From contig NZ_VTUZ01000034.1 of NCBI RefSeq assembly GCF_008369935.1, positions 51,387 to 115,386 of the forward strand: a stretch of DNA of 64,000 nucleotides, read 5' to 3'. Origin of the DNA: Paraburkholderia panacisoli (GTDB lineage Bacteria > Pseudomonadota > Gammaproteobacteria > Burkholderiales > Burkholderiaceae). This document shows positions 18,525-26,877 of this stretch, in pieces; position 1 is the first letter of the stretch; each line of letters begins with the position of its first letter. The notes under the pieces are model-generated. The model had not been told where the DNA came from, did no database searches, and worked only from the letters and a program-made list of their open reading frames with translations. The position numbers and the translations under genes are program-made.

Positions 18525-19784
18525 ATGGCGAGTACAGATGCGAAAGCGGACGCGTTTGGCGTCTATTCCGAGGTCGGGCAGCTGCGCAAAGTGATGGTGT
18601 GCGCGCCAGGGCTGGCGCATTCGCGGCTGACCCCGAGCAATTGCGATGAACTGCTGTTCGACGACGTGCTATGGGTCGAGAACGCCAAGCGCGATCACTT
18701 CGACTTCGTCACGAAGATGCGCGACCGTGGCGTGGAAGTGCTGGAAATGCACAATTTGCTGGCGGAAACCGTGGCGGTGCCCGAAGGCAAGAAATGGATT
18801 CTCGATAACCAGGTGGTGCCCAATCAGGTCGGGCTGGGCTTTATCGACGAACTGAGGAGCTATCTGGAAGGACTGGAGAATCGCAAGCTGGCCGAGACGC
18901 TGCTCGGCGGACTGTCCACTCACGATTTTCCGGAAGCGCATGGCGGCAAGGCACTGGAGATCGCGCGGGAAGCTGCGGGGACTACCGAGTACCTGCTGCC
19001 GCCGCTGCCGAACACGCTCTACACGCGTGACACGACGTGCTGGATCTACGGCGGTGTGACGCTGAACCCGCTGTACTGGCCGGCGCGGCATGAAGAGACG
19101 ATTCTCACCACGGCGATCTACAAGTTCCACCCGGACTTTGCGGGCAAGGTCAACGTGTGGTGGGGCGATCCGACCCAGGATCACGGCATGGCGACGCTCG
19201 AAGGCGGCGACGTGATGCCGATCGGCAAAGGCGTGGTGCTGATCGGTATGAGCGAACGGACCTCGCGCCAGGCGATCAGCCAACTGGCGGCGACGCTGTT
19301 CAGGAAGGGCGCCGCCGAGCGTGTGATCGTGGCGGCCATGCCGAAGATCCGCGCGGCGATGCACCTCGACACGGTGTTTACTTTCGCCGACCGCGACTGC
19401 GTATTGCTCGCACCGGACTTCATGAACAAGACGCGCACCTTCTCGTACCGGCCGAGCAGCCATCCGAGCGGCGTCGAACTGCACCGGGAGGACAAGCCGT
19501 TCGTCGACGTGGTGGCCGATGCGCTGGGGCTGAAGAAACTGCGCGTCGTCGAAGCGGGCGGCAGCGATTACCAGCGCGAGCGCACGCAGTGGGACAGCGG
19601 CGCGAACCTGGTGTGTGCGGCGCCGGGCGTGGTTTATGCATACGACCGCAACACCTATACGAATACGCTGCTGCGCAAGGAAGGCATCGAGGTGATTACG
19701 ATCGTCGGCGCGGAGCTCGGTCGTGGGCGCGGCGGCGGTCACTGCATGACGTGTCCGATCATGCGCGATCCCGTGGATTACTGA
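18525..19784 (+). CDS. arcA: Arginine deiminase
   Basis: Encodes 419 residues, the usual length for ArcA. It hydrolyses arginine to citrulline and ammonia in the cytoplasm. Family features include the start GVYSEVGQLRKVMVCAPG, the segment TRDTTCWIYGGVTLNPL, and the C-terminal catalytic cysteine in GGGHCMTCP. A strong AGGAGATCATC precedes the ATG. It follows arcD closely. The expected partners arcB (ornithine carbamoyltransferase) and arcC (carbamate kinase) are not downstream; an NhaC-type antiporter is there instead. Confidence 0.95.
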   Translation: MASTDAKADAFGVYSEVGQLRKVMVCAPGLAHSRLTPSNCDELLFDDVLWVENAKRDHFDFVTKMRDRGVEVLEMHNLLAETVAVPEGKKWILDNQVVPNQVGLGFIDELRSYLEGLENRKLAETLLGGLSTHDFPEAHGGKALEIAREAAGTTEYLLPPLPNTLYTRDTTCWIYGGVTLNPLYWPARHEETILTTAIYKFHPDFAGKVNVWWGDPTQDHGMATLEGGDVMPIGKGVVLIGMSERTSRQAISQLAATLFRKGAAERVIVAAMPKIRAAMHLDTVFTFADRDCVLLAPDFMNKTRTFSYRPSSHPSGVELHREDKPFVDVVADALGLKKLRVVEAGGSDYQRERTQWDSGANLVCAAPGVVYAYDRNTYTNTLLRKEGIEVITIVGAELGRGRGGGHCMTCPIMRDPVDY

Positions 19785-19916
19785 TCCGGCGAGCGACTCG
19801 CGCGCGTTGCGTGTCCGCCGGAAACACCGCGAACCCGCAACGCGTTTGCAAAGCCGAACTTCGCCGAAGCGGTAGCGGACGAGTTGCGGGCGGTGCCGTA
19901 ACGGGGACAAGCTCAA
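19785..19916 (+). other. arcA-nhaC spacer with hairpin and coding-like tail
   Basis: The spacer holds a stem CGCGTTGCG (19803-19811) / CGCAACGCG (19836-19844). After it, one frame reads NAFAKPNFAEAVADELRAVP and ends at a TAA just before nhaC. That reads like the C-terminus of a real protein with the local codon bias. It could be the scar of a deleted gene, but chance cannot be excluded. Confidence 0.3.
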
Positions 19917-21401
19917 ATGAAGAGACCCGACTCACCTCAACCGGTCACGTTGACCGAGGCGATCATCCCTGTTGCCAGCCTGGTCGTGCTGGTGGGTCTT
20001 TCGTACTATCTGTTTGGTGATGGCGGCGCCGAGGGCCCGAACCAGGTGGGCCTCGTCGTCGCCACGATGATCGCGGTATTCGTCGGCTGGCGCCGCGGGC
20101 ATTCGCTGGCGTCGCTCGGCGAAGCCGCGGTCGCGAGTGTCAGTACGGGCATCGGCGCGATTTTCATTCTGTTTGCCGTCGGTGCGCTCATCGGTACATG
20201 GGCGCTCAGCGGCACGCTCGTTGCGATGGTCTATTACGGCCTCAAGCTTCTCAGCCCCAATTACTTTTATGTGACGGCCGCCGCCATTTGCGCCGTCGTG
20301 TCGATCAGTATCGGTAGCTCGTGGACGGTGGCCGGCACGATCGGCATCGGCCTCATGGGTATCGCGCAGGGCATGGGTCTGAATCCGGCCATCGCGGCCG
20401 GCGCGATCATCTCGGGCGCGTATTTCGGCGACAAGTCTTCGCCGCTCTCCGACTCCGCCAATCTCGCCGCCGCGGCGTCCGGCGCCTCACTGTACCCGCA
20501 CCTGCGGGAAACGTTTCTGACGTCGGCTGTGTCGATAGTGATCACGCTCGGTGTGTTCTTCGCGCTCGGCCGGCCGGGCGATTTCGACGCCACCGCTGAG
20601 CTGTACGCCATGCGTGGCGCGTTTCATATCTCGTTGTGGCTGTTTCTGCCGCTCGTCCTCGTCATTCTGCTGGCGGCCTTCAAGATACCGCCGTTCACCG
20701 CGATCTTTCTCGGCGCGCTGGCGGGCGGCGCGCTCGCCGTTTGCGTGGCCCCCGAGCGCGTGATCGCGTTTGCTTCGGCGAAGCAGGGCGTGCCCGACTG
20801 GCTTGCGGCTTTCAAAGGCGTCTGGCTCGCATTGGCGAGCGGCTACAAAGCGTCGACCGGTAACGCCACGCTCGACATACTCGTGACGCGCGGCGGCATG
20901 GATAGCATGTTGAACACGATCTGGCTCGTCATCACGGCGCTGGCGTTCGGCGGTGTGGTCGAAAAGTGCGGGGTGCTGGAGCGCCTGATCGCGCCGGTGA
21001 TCGAAAGGGCAAAGACGGCGGGCGCGCTGGTCGCTTCGCTCGTCGCGTCGATCGTCGCGACCAATATCGTCACCGCCGACCAGTACATTGCGGTCGTCCT
21101 GCCTGCGCGAATGTTCAAGTCCGCGTTTGCGAAGCGCGGATTCGAGCCGGTAGTGCTGTCGCGAGCCGTTGGCGATGCGGCCACGCCGACCGGCGCGTTG
21201 ATTCCGTGGAATAGTTGCGGCGCTTATATGGCGGCGACGCTGGGTGTGGCCACGCTGAGGTATGCGCCGTTTGCCGTTTTCTGTTTCGTGAGTCCGCTTC
21301 TGACCATTGCCGTCGCGTATGCGGGCATCCGTATGCTACGGCTTCCGGCCGCGCAGGCACATGCCGCGACCGAGCCCGTTTCGCCACTTCGGGACGAGTG
21401 A
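19917..21401 (+). CDS. nhaC: Na+/H+ antiporter NhaC family
   Basis: Encodes 494 residues with about 12 membrane segments. NhaC-type signatures include SIGSSWTVAGTIGIGLMGI, GAIISGAYFGDKSSPLSDSANLA and NIVTADQYIAVVLP. Members exchange sodium for protons, and some exchange related organic solutes. It is 132 bp behind arcA on the same strand and probably co-transcribed. A role in pH or ion balance during ammonia-producing arginine breakdown is reasonable; a role as an amino-acid exchanger is an alternative. Confidence 0.9.
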   Translation: MKRPDSPQPVTLTEAIIPVASLVVLVGLSYYLFGDGGAEGPNQVGLVVATMIAVFVGWRRGHSLASLGEAAVASVSTGIGAIFILFAVGALIGTWALSGTLVAMVYYGLKLLSPNYFYVTAAAICAVVSISIGSSWTVAGTIGIGLMGIAQGMGLNPAIAAGAIISGAYFGDKSSPLSDSANLAAAASGASLYPHLRETFLTSAVSIVITLGVFFALGRPGDFDATAELYAMRGAFHISLWLFLPLVLVILLAAFKIPPFTAIFLGALAGGALAVCVAPERVIAFASAKQGVPDWLAAFKGVWLALASGYKASTGNATLDILVTRGGMDSMLNTIWLVITALAFGGVVEKCGVLERLIAPVIERAKTAGALVASLVASIVATNIVTADQYIAVVLPARMFKSAFAKRGFEPVVLSRAVGDAATPTGALIPWNSCGAYMAATLGVATLRYAPFAVFCFVSPLLTIAVAYAGIRMLRLPAAQAHAATEPVSPLRDE

Positions 21402-21842
21402 GCGTGTGCCGTGATTAGCGCTTGGGATTGGCGACTTCATCCGGATGAGCTTTTGCCCAACATTGGTGAACCGCTGGCAATTGCGGATTTTGTCGCATGT
21501 ATGCCGCTAGCGCGGAGCCGGCTTGAAGTCGAACGTTCATTTACTATAATCTGAACGTCATCAGGTACCACCCTGAAACTATTATTCCTTCCGCACTGCT
21601 TTAGAAATTGCATTCGGTCCATCTACCGCCGGGTGCAATGAACATCGAGTCAATCCAGTTGCCGATTTTTGGCATTGCGAATCATGTAGCCGATCCACTG
21701 CATGAATGTGGGTGTCGCAACGACGCATGGCCATTCTCATATGAGCCACCTAGGTCGTGCGGACGAGTTGTCATCGTATTGTCAAAAAGACATTGCGCGC
21801 CGTGACACCGTGAGCTTTCTTTCACCGTAGGGAGGTTTGATC
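21402..21842. other. Intergenic region before the RcnB-like gene
   Basis: About 440 bp with no supported gene; it contains one promoter-like pair at 21523-21550 and otherwise nothing recognisable. Confidence 0.45.
21523..21550 (+). promoter_or_regulatory. Sigma-70-like promoter
   Basis: TTGAAG (21523-21528) and TATAAT (21545-21550) are 16 bp apart. The next plus-strand gene starts 290 bp downstream, so a long leader would be implied. Confidence 0.4.
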
Positions 21843-22181
21843 ATGAACAAGCAGATTATCGTGCAGCTTGTTGCTCTTTCCTTTTCCGGCGTCTCTCTGA
21901 TTGCAATCGCGGCAGGTCCGCCGCCGGATCAGGGCGACGCGCCCATGGCGGGCTCGATGGGCCGCCAGCAGGTCATGCCGTCGATTCCACATCGTGACTG
22001 GCACAAGGGCCAACGCGTTCCCGCTGAATATCGTAACTACAACTTCATGATGGATGACTGGCGCGGCCATGGACTCAAAGCGCCGCCGCGGGGACAAAAA
22101 TGGTTAGGGGTCAACGGAGACTACGTGCTGGTATCCACCAACAACTGGACGATCTCCAACATCGTCGCTGGAACAGAGTGA
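21843..22181 (+). CDS. RcnB-family periplasmic protein
   Basis: Encodes 112 residues with an N-terminal signal peptide ending near AIAAGPP. The mature part has the RcnB pattern: WHKGQRVPAEYRNYNF, then GLKAPPRGQKWLGVNGDYVLVSTNNWTI without its last residues being fixed. RcnB of E. coli modulates nickel and cobalt efflux in the periplasm, but many homologues are uncharacterised. AGGGAGG at 21829-21835 gives a strong ribosome site. No rcnA-like exporter is adjacent. Confidence 0.85.
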   Translation: MNKQIIVQLVALSFSGVSLIAIAAGPPPDQGDAPMAGSMGRQQVMPSIPHRDWHKGQRVPAEYRNYNFMMDDWRGHGLKAPPRGQKWLGVNGDYVLVSTNNWTISNIVAGTE

Positions 22182-22268
22182 CTCCATTCAGACGGCGAAT
22201 GCGGACAACGTAACTGTTCCATTCGCCGTAGCCGGCGTTTCAAAGTCCGGCGGCGCGCGCCACGATCC

Positions 22269-23603
22269 TTACGTCGATTGCGCGAGCTTGGTGTTCAGCC
22301 GACGCATGCCGCCAAAGACCGCATCGGCCACATCCATCGGAAAACCCTCGGGCAATTGCGCCGACACTGCTTCGATCACCGCATCGGTTCGCGCGGTCAA
22401 CTCGTCGATCATTGTCTCCACACTCGCAGCGGACAATCCCACTCGTTGCCCTTCGGCAATCCAGTGCCGCCTTTGGATCTGATTGAGCAGATAGTGGACG
22501 TTTTTGCTACGAACCGCCATCGCCAGTTTGACCTTTTGCGCAGGTAAGCGGCCGGCGCCCGCGCCGATGATCGGATGCGCCGAAAGCACATCGTAAAGCG
22601 GAGTGGATTCGTAGCGGTTGCCCGGCAAGTGCGCGATGCTGAAGTTCTTCGCATGACCGTCGGTCGCGGCGAGCAGCCAGAAGATCATCTGCGTCGTGAA
22701 GAAGTTGCGCCGGTCTGTCGCCGCGCGCGCGGAGCCGGACAGCACTTCCATGATCGTCTCGATGCCTGGCCCACCGTCGGATTCATACTTGTGAAGCGCC
22801 GAGGTGGCCGTCGCCTGGCACATGTCCTCCTGAGGAAGCCGCACGATCCATGTTGCGTCGCTGGACGGCCGGCGGTCGAATCGCTCGACGATCAACACCT
22901 TCTGATCTTCGAATCCCGCGATTTCGCAACGCGCGACAGGTAGCCCATAAGCCGCGACGATCTGCGAGCAGAGCCATTCGTTTTCCACCGACGTGCGCAT
23001 GTCCGCACGCATGTTGCCGACCAGTCCGAGCGGCAACTTGAAGATATGCGTGGTCGGCGTGCTGCCTTCGGGCAGCAGCCAGCGGCCTCGATGGCGGAGC
23101 AGGGCTGTCTTTTCCTGCGCGCCCGCGATCGACAGGCGCAGATCTTCCAGCGGATCGTGCTGTCCGAGCGGGGACGTCGATGTCGTGCCGCGCAGCAGGC
23201 CCGCGATCTCGCGGTCGCGTAGTTCGCGCCCGCTGATGGTCGTGAGGTCGGCAGGCGTCTCGTCCGGCGGCAGCATCTGCAGCGCGCCGACGCAGTCGCG
23301 ACCGAGCGCGGCAAGCAGTGCGAATGGCGCGGTGCTGCCGGTCCTGTGGCGCGTGGCGATACGGCGGCGGATCGGTTCGCTGTCGGGCAGCAGGTTGTCG
23401 AAATAGTCCGCGACGACCTGGCCGCGATACGGCTGGTTGCCCGGCGTGAAAGGAAGCGATAGCGACAGCGGGCGCCCCTGCGGATCGTCGATCCAGTCGT
23501 CGCGATACACGAGGCGTTCGCCGTGGCGGGTCGTTTCCCAATGGCCGACTGGCAAGCCGTTCATCCAAAGATTCAGGCGGGTGGGTTGCGTGCTGCGCGC
23601 CAT
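22269..23603 (-). CDS. hipA: HipA-family serine/threonine kinase toxin
   Basis: Encodes 444 residues, close to E. coli HipA. Diagnostic motifs are SIAGAQEKTAL (158-168, P-loop with the autophosphorylated serine region), ATDGHAKNF around catalytic Asp315, and YDVL with metal-binding Asp338. HipA phosphorylates the glutamyl-tRNA synthetase GltX and induces growth arrest; HipB neutralises it and represses the operon. All key residues look intact. The start lies 2 bp after the hipB stop, so expression is coupled. It is on the minus strand, unlike the neighbouring genes. Confidence 0.95.
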   Translation of the reverse strand: MARSTQPTRLNLWMNGLPVGHWETTRHGERLVYRDDWIDDPQGRPLSLSLPFTPGNQPYRGQVVADYFDNLLPDSEPIRRRIATRHRTGSTAPFALLAALGRDCVGALQMLPPDETPADLTTISGRELRDREIAGLLRGTTSTSPLGQHDPLEDLRLSIAGAQEKTALLRHRGRWLLPEGSTPTTHIFKLPLGLVGNMRADMRTSVENEWLCSQIVAAYGLPVARCEIAGFEDQKVLIVERFDRRPSSDATWIVRLPQEDMCQATATSALHKYESDGGPGIETIMEVLSGSARAATDRRNFFTTQMIFWLLAATDGHAKNFSIAHLPGNRYESTPLYDVLSAHPIIGAGAGRLPAQKVKLAMAVRSKNVHYLLNQIQRRHWIAEGQRVGLSAASVETMIDELTARTDAVIEAVSAQLPEGFPMDVADAVFGGMRRLNTKLAQST

Positions 23604-23605
23604 GC

Positions 23606-24133
23606 TTACCAGTCCTCCCGTTTCTTGCCGGCGCTGCGGGATTTCGCGGCGCCGCGAGGGGCTTTAGAGGCGGTGGCGCCGCGGGCTTTGCGCGTGGTTT
23701 TGCTGGCGGTTTGTTTCGCGGGGCGTGCGGCGCGCGCCTGCGTTGCGGAGGAAGCTTCCTGCTTGCGCGACGCCGGCGTTTTGCGCTTGACGTTGCCGGC
23801 CGCTGCCGTCGACGCGTTTTTCGCGGGACGGCCGGCCGCCGCTGTGTCCGCCGGTTGCGGGGCGCCTGGGGACGATGTGACATTTCTCCCGACGACGCTG
23901 CTTGCCGCTGACCCGTCTGCGGTTTGGGTCAGCTTCAGATCGACCTGTAGCACCCGCAAGACCTTGAGGAGCCGCTCCACGCTGACTGTGGCCGGATTGG
24001 CCTCGAGTTGCGCGTAAGTCTGCTGCGCCACGCCGAGATGGCTGGCCATCGCAGCCTGGGTGAGCCCGGCGGCCTTCCTGAAGCCCTGCAGAATCGGCTT
24101 CAACTGGCTCAGTGTCTTGATGGGGTAGTCCAC
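23606..24133 (-). CDS. hipB: HipB-like antitoxin with a long histone H1-like tail
   Basis: Encodes 175 residues, about twice the length of E. coli HipB. Residues 5-70 form an XRE-type helix-turn-helix (FRKAAGLTQAAMASHLGVAQ, then YAQLEANPATVSVERLLKVL). From about residue 80 the protein is an Ala/Lys/Arg/Ser/Thr/Pro-rich tail with blocks such as GRPAKNAST, KRKTPASRKQ and ATASKAPRGAAKSRSAGKK, like histone H1 or AlgP tails. The start is GTG 24133 with GGAG eight bases upstream. The tail is encoded in frame up to the hipA gene, so it is part of the protein unless a frameshift is present. Confidence 0.88.
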   Translation of the reverse strand: MDYPIKTLSQLKPILQGFRKAAGLTQAAMASHLGVAQQTYAQLEANPATVSVERLLKVLRVLQVDLKLTQTADGSAASSVVGRNVTSSPGAPQPADTAAAGRPAKNASTAAAGNVKRKTPASRKQEASSATQARAARPAKQTASKTTRKARGATASKAPRGAAKSRSAGKKREDW

Positions 24134-24190
24134 GGTTCATCTCCGGCAGGTGCTTCGGCACCTTGACAGGTTAAAGCCTGTAAATTTCAT

Positions 24191-24210
24191 ATACAGTCTA
24201 TACGCTGTAT
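24191..24210. promoter_or_regulatory. Candidate HipB operator
   Basis: ATACAG-N8-CTGTAT lies about 60 bp upstream of the hipB start. It has the same architecture (short arms, 8-bp spacer) as the E. coli HipB operator TATCC-N8-GGATA, although the arm sequence differs. It overlaps a plausible minus-strand promoter (TTGCAA, 18 bp, TATATG). A stable hairpin (AGGTGC/GCACCT, 24149-24164) lies between it and the start codon. Confidence 0.5.
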
Positions 24211-24596
24211 TTTGCAAATACAAGCCAAAGACTGTTAATGCCGAATGCGCGGCAAGCGGGCATCCGCGCGGGCAATACCGGGTCCAAAGCGTCTGTGCGC
24301 AAGTTGGACGCGGCGTCGCGGGCATGAGGTGTGGCTGGAGCCGGTGACTATAATGCAACTAACGGTCAAGCCCGCTTACGCCCGCCCAGCTGCTCCGCAG
24401 CCAGTCATGCGTCATCAGCAGGAAGTGGCCGCGATCGAGCCTATGGCATGTCCCGCCATAGCGGTGCAAGCCGCTCGATGAGGTTCCCGTCGATTGTCAT
24501 GCTTCATTGCAATCGACACATGGCCGCATTGAGAAAGGCACGAACACATCTCACAATTCCACGCGCTGATGAACACCGACTCGGTGGAGCGCCGAG

Positions 24597-24933
24597 GGTT
24601 TCGACATCGAGATCAGGACGTGGCAGGAAATGTCGAGTTGTTACACCCAGGTGAACGGCCTGTTCGACATGATCTTCTCGTTCATGGCGAGCATCGTGCT
24701 AGTCATCTCCGCGATGAGTGCGTCACGCTCGTCGCCGCGTGCGCGATCAACGCATTCGGGATCGGATAAACGCCGCCCACTCGTCCTGTCGTGTGCTGCT
24801 GCAGGTCGATCTTGACTGGCTACGCATGGGCGCGATCGCGCTCGCGGCAAGTTTATTCGCCGTGCTGTGTGCGTCTTATCCCGCTTATCGCGCGACCCGT
24901 ATCGAAGTCGTCGACGCATTGAGCATCGTGTGA
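24597..24933 (+). pseudogene. Remnant of a LolE/MacB-type ABC permease (FtsX domain)
   Basis: Two fragments in different frames keep the FtsX signature. The first (about 24600-24720) reads IRTWQEMSSCYTQVNGLF followed by DMIFSFMASIVLVISAMS. The second ends at 24933 with LDWLRMGAIALAASLFAVL and SYPAYRATRIEVVDALSIV, the typical C-terminus of lipoprotein-release or macrolide-export permeases. Most of the roughly 100 residues that should lie between them are gone. No intact upstream part or ATPase gene is seen. The flanks 24211-24596 and 24934-25540 hold nothing I can support. Confidence 0.7.
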
Positions 24934-25565
24934 TGCGTGCGTCATATAAAGACCGTTGTTCTGCTGGCTTCATTGCATCTGGAAACAGCTACCTTTGTTT
25001 GCATTCGGACAATGGAATGTCGGCAACCCCCAATCGGCGTTCTTACAGTCTTATCGGCTTTCTGTCATCAGCGGTTTGCACTACTACTGGAACTGAATCC
25101 AACGCGGTATGAGTGAGACTTTCTTCTACTCCCGATCGACCAGCGCCGTTTCCATTCGGGTTCAAACTGCTTTGCATTGTGCTGCGAGGCAAACGCGCTC
25201 TTCTGTGGATTGCGCGGAATTGAGCTTGGAAATTATAGAAAACGCCCTAGACTCTATATCGTGCCGCATCGTCGATGCCGGACCGGCCGCGCCGCTCGAC
25301 GCGTCGTATCCGCAATCAATTCCAGTTCTTCATGTTGACTCCGCCATTCAGTGCGACGGCGGAATAACAGAACAGTCCGGTACGGCAGGCGGCTGCAGGT
25401 CGCTATTCCCGGCGAGGCCGGAGCGGATGACTTCACTGCGTCAGTTGAGACCGAGAAAAGGAGGCCCGATCAGACACAGAGACCATTCCTCTACATAACA
25501 CGACCGACGCCACCGGATGCGGTCGGCGCAGGCTGCTGGAGAACATAACTTCCATGGAGTACGTG

Positions 25566-25946
25566 ATGGCAACCAGACCACAATGGCGAACGCTGTTATC
25601 TCTGACTTTCCTGACGTTCGCAATGATGAGCAATGTCGCCCGCGCAGAAAGCATTCCGATTGTCACGGGCGAGCAATGGATCCACTCGTCGGATGAAGCC
25701 AAGAAGGCGTATCTCGTCGGCGTCGCCAATGTGCTTGAAATCGAGCGGGCGTATTACGCGGGCAATAAATCCGCCGACAAGGATATCGCGCCGCGCTTCG
25801 CGAAAGGCATGCAAGGTCAAACCCTCGACAGCGTGCGCCAGGGGCTCGACAGTTGGTACGCCGCCAATCCCACGAGAATCCAGCACCCGGTGATCGAGAC
25901 CTTGTGGTTCGAAATGGTCGTGCCAGGCCTGAAGAAGAACCCATAA
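25566..25946 (+). CDS. Small exported protein of unknown function
   Basis: Encodes about 126 residues with a signal peptide cleaved near NVARAES. The mature part (WIHSSDEAKKAYLVGVANVLEIERAYY is its core, cut here to WIHSSDEAKKAYLVGVANVL) is predicted helical and contains no motif I can name. GGAG at 25556-25559 places the start at ATG 25566; ATG 25554 in the same frame is possible. The next gene, a glycine-zipper lipoprotein, starts 12 bp after the stop, so the two form an operon of envelope proteins. Confidence 0.75.
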   Translation: MATRPQWRTLLSLTFLTFAMMSNVARAESIPIVTGEQWIHSSDEAKKAYLVGVANVLEIERAYYAGNKSADKDIAPRFAKGMQGQTLDSVRQGLDSWYAANPTRIQHPVIETLWFEMVVPGLKKNP

Positions 25947-25957
25947 AGGAGACGATC

Positions 25958-26179
25958 ATGAAACGACTTGGATGGATCGCGGGCATTGGCGCTTTTGTGG
26001 TCGTGGTCGGCTGCACCGACATGAGCGCGCGGCAGCAGGGCACGATGAGCGGCGCGGCGATCGGCGCGGCGGGCGGCGCAGGCATTGCGGCGATCTCGGG
26101 GGGCGACGCGTGGACCGGTGCGCTCATCGGCGGTGCTGCCGGTGGTGTGGCGGGCAATATCAGGGGTGGTCGGCAGTAG
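25958..26179 (+). CDS. Glycine-zipper lipoprotein
   Basis: Encodes 73 residues. The signal peptide ends in a lipobox-like VVGC, then the mature chain is a glycine-zipper domain (SGAAIGAAGGAGIAAISGG and GGAAGGVAGNIRGG). Such small outer-membrane lipoproteins are common and poorly characterised. AAGGAG precedes the ATG. It follows the exported protein by 12 bp. Confidence 0.85.
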   Translation: MKRLGWIAGIGAFVVVVGCTDMSARQQGTMSGAAIGAAGGAGIAAISGGDAWTGALIGGAAGGVAGNIRGGRQ

Positions 26180-26877
26180 GTATGCCGGCCGGAGCGTCGG
26201 GGCTATGCAACACGCCCCGCGTTCCGGTCTGGGTCGCAGGGTTCCTCAGAAGCGCGCTGCGCCGAGCCTCGCCCCGCAGCGGCGTCGTCCGTTGTCGCTC
26301 GCATGACTGGCTGTCGGACGATGCTGCGCGCCGCAAGGACCTTGCGGCGAGTGGATGCCACTCAACACGTTCTCTTTGCCACCTTCACGCCGCATCTCGC
26401 GTCAAACAGTGAAACGCGGCAATCAGCCGCTTCTCCGCTCGACCGCACCTTACGGCCGGCATACTGCCCGGCAACTCAGGCATGCATACGTTCAACCCCG
26501 CAGCCCAACTCATCAAACAGCGTGGGATTGCAAGCAAGCATCAAGACTCCGGCGCATACAACGCAGCCATTCATCGAATTGCAGCAGAGTTTGAACGGAC
26601 GGATAAAAGACCTTAGGATATCCAGGCGGGATCTTTCAAACGACGCATGCGATGACAACGGCCGAACGGGAAAGCGATCATCATATGGGTCGATTGCGTC
26701 GGCCAACGGCACGATGTATCGGTCCGAGCGACGCTCATGCCGGCACCGAGAGCGCCGATGCCTGCCTTCATGTTGCAGACGCCGACGCGGCGTAGCGGCG
26801 TAGACTGATCCTGCTGTGTTCCGGATGTGGCGCATCATCGTCTTGCAGGTCGTTGCAACCCTCACCAAGAGGCACGA
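26180..26877. other. Intergenic region
   Basis: About 700 bp. Frames on both strands have no domain signature, and codon bias is not consistent along any of them. I see no RNA gene or repeat. Confidence 0.45.

Noticed and set aside
25109..25498. 129-codon frame between the decayed permease and the exported protein
   Set aside because: No ribosome site, no family and no consistent codon bias; overlaps equally poor frames on the other strand.
26303..26803. 166-codon frame upstream of the alpha/beta hydrolase
   Set aside because: Contains low-complexity Arg/Ser/Cys stretches without domain or start signal; read as non-coding.
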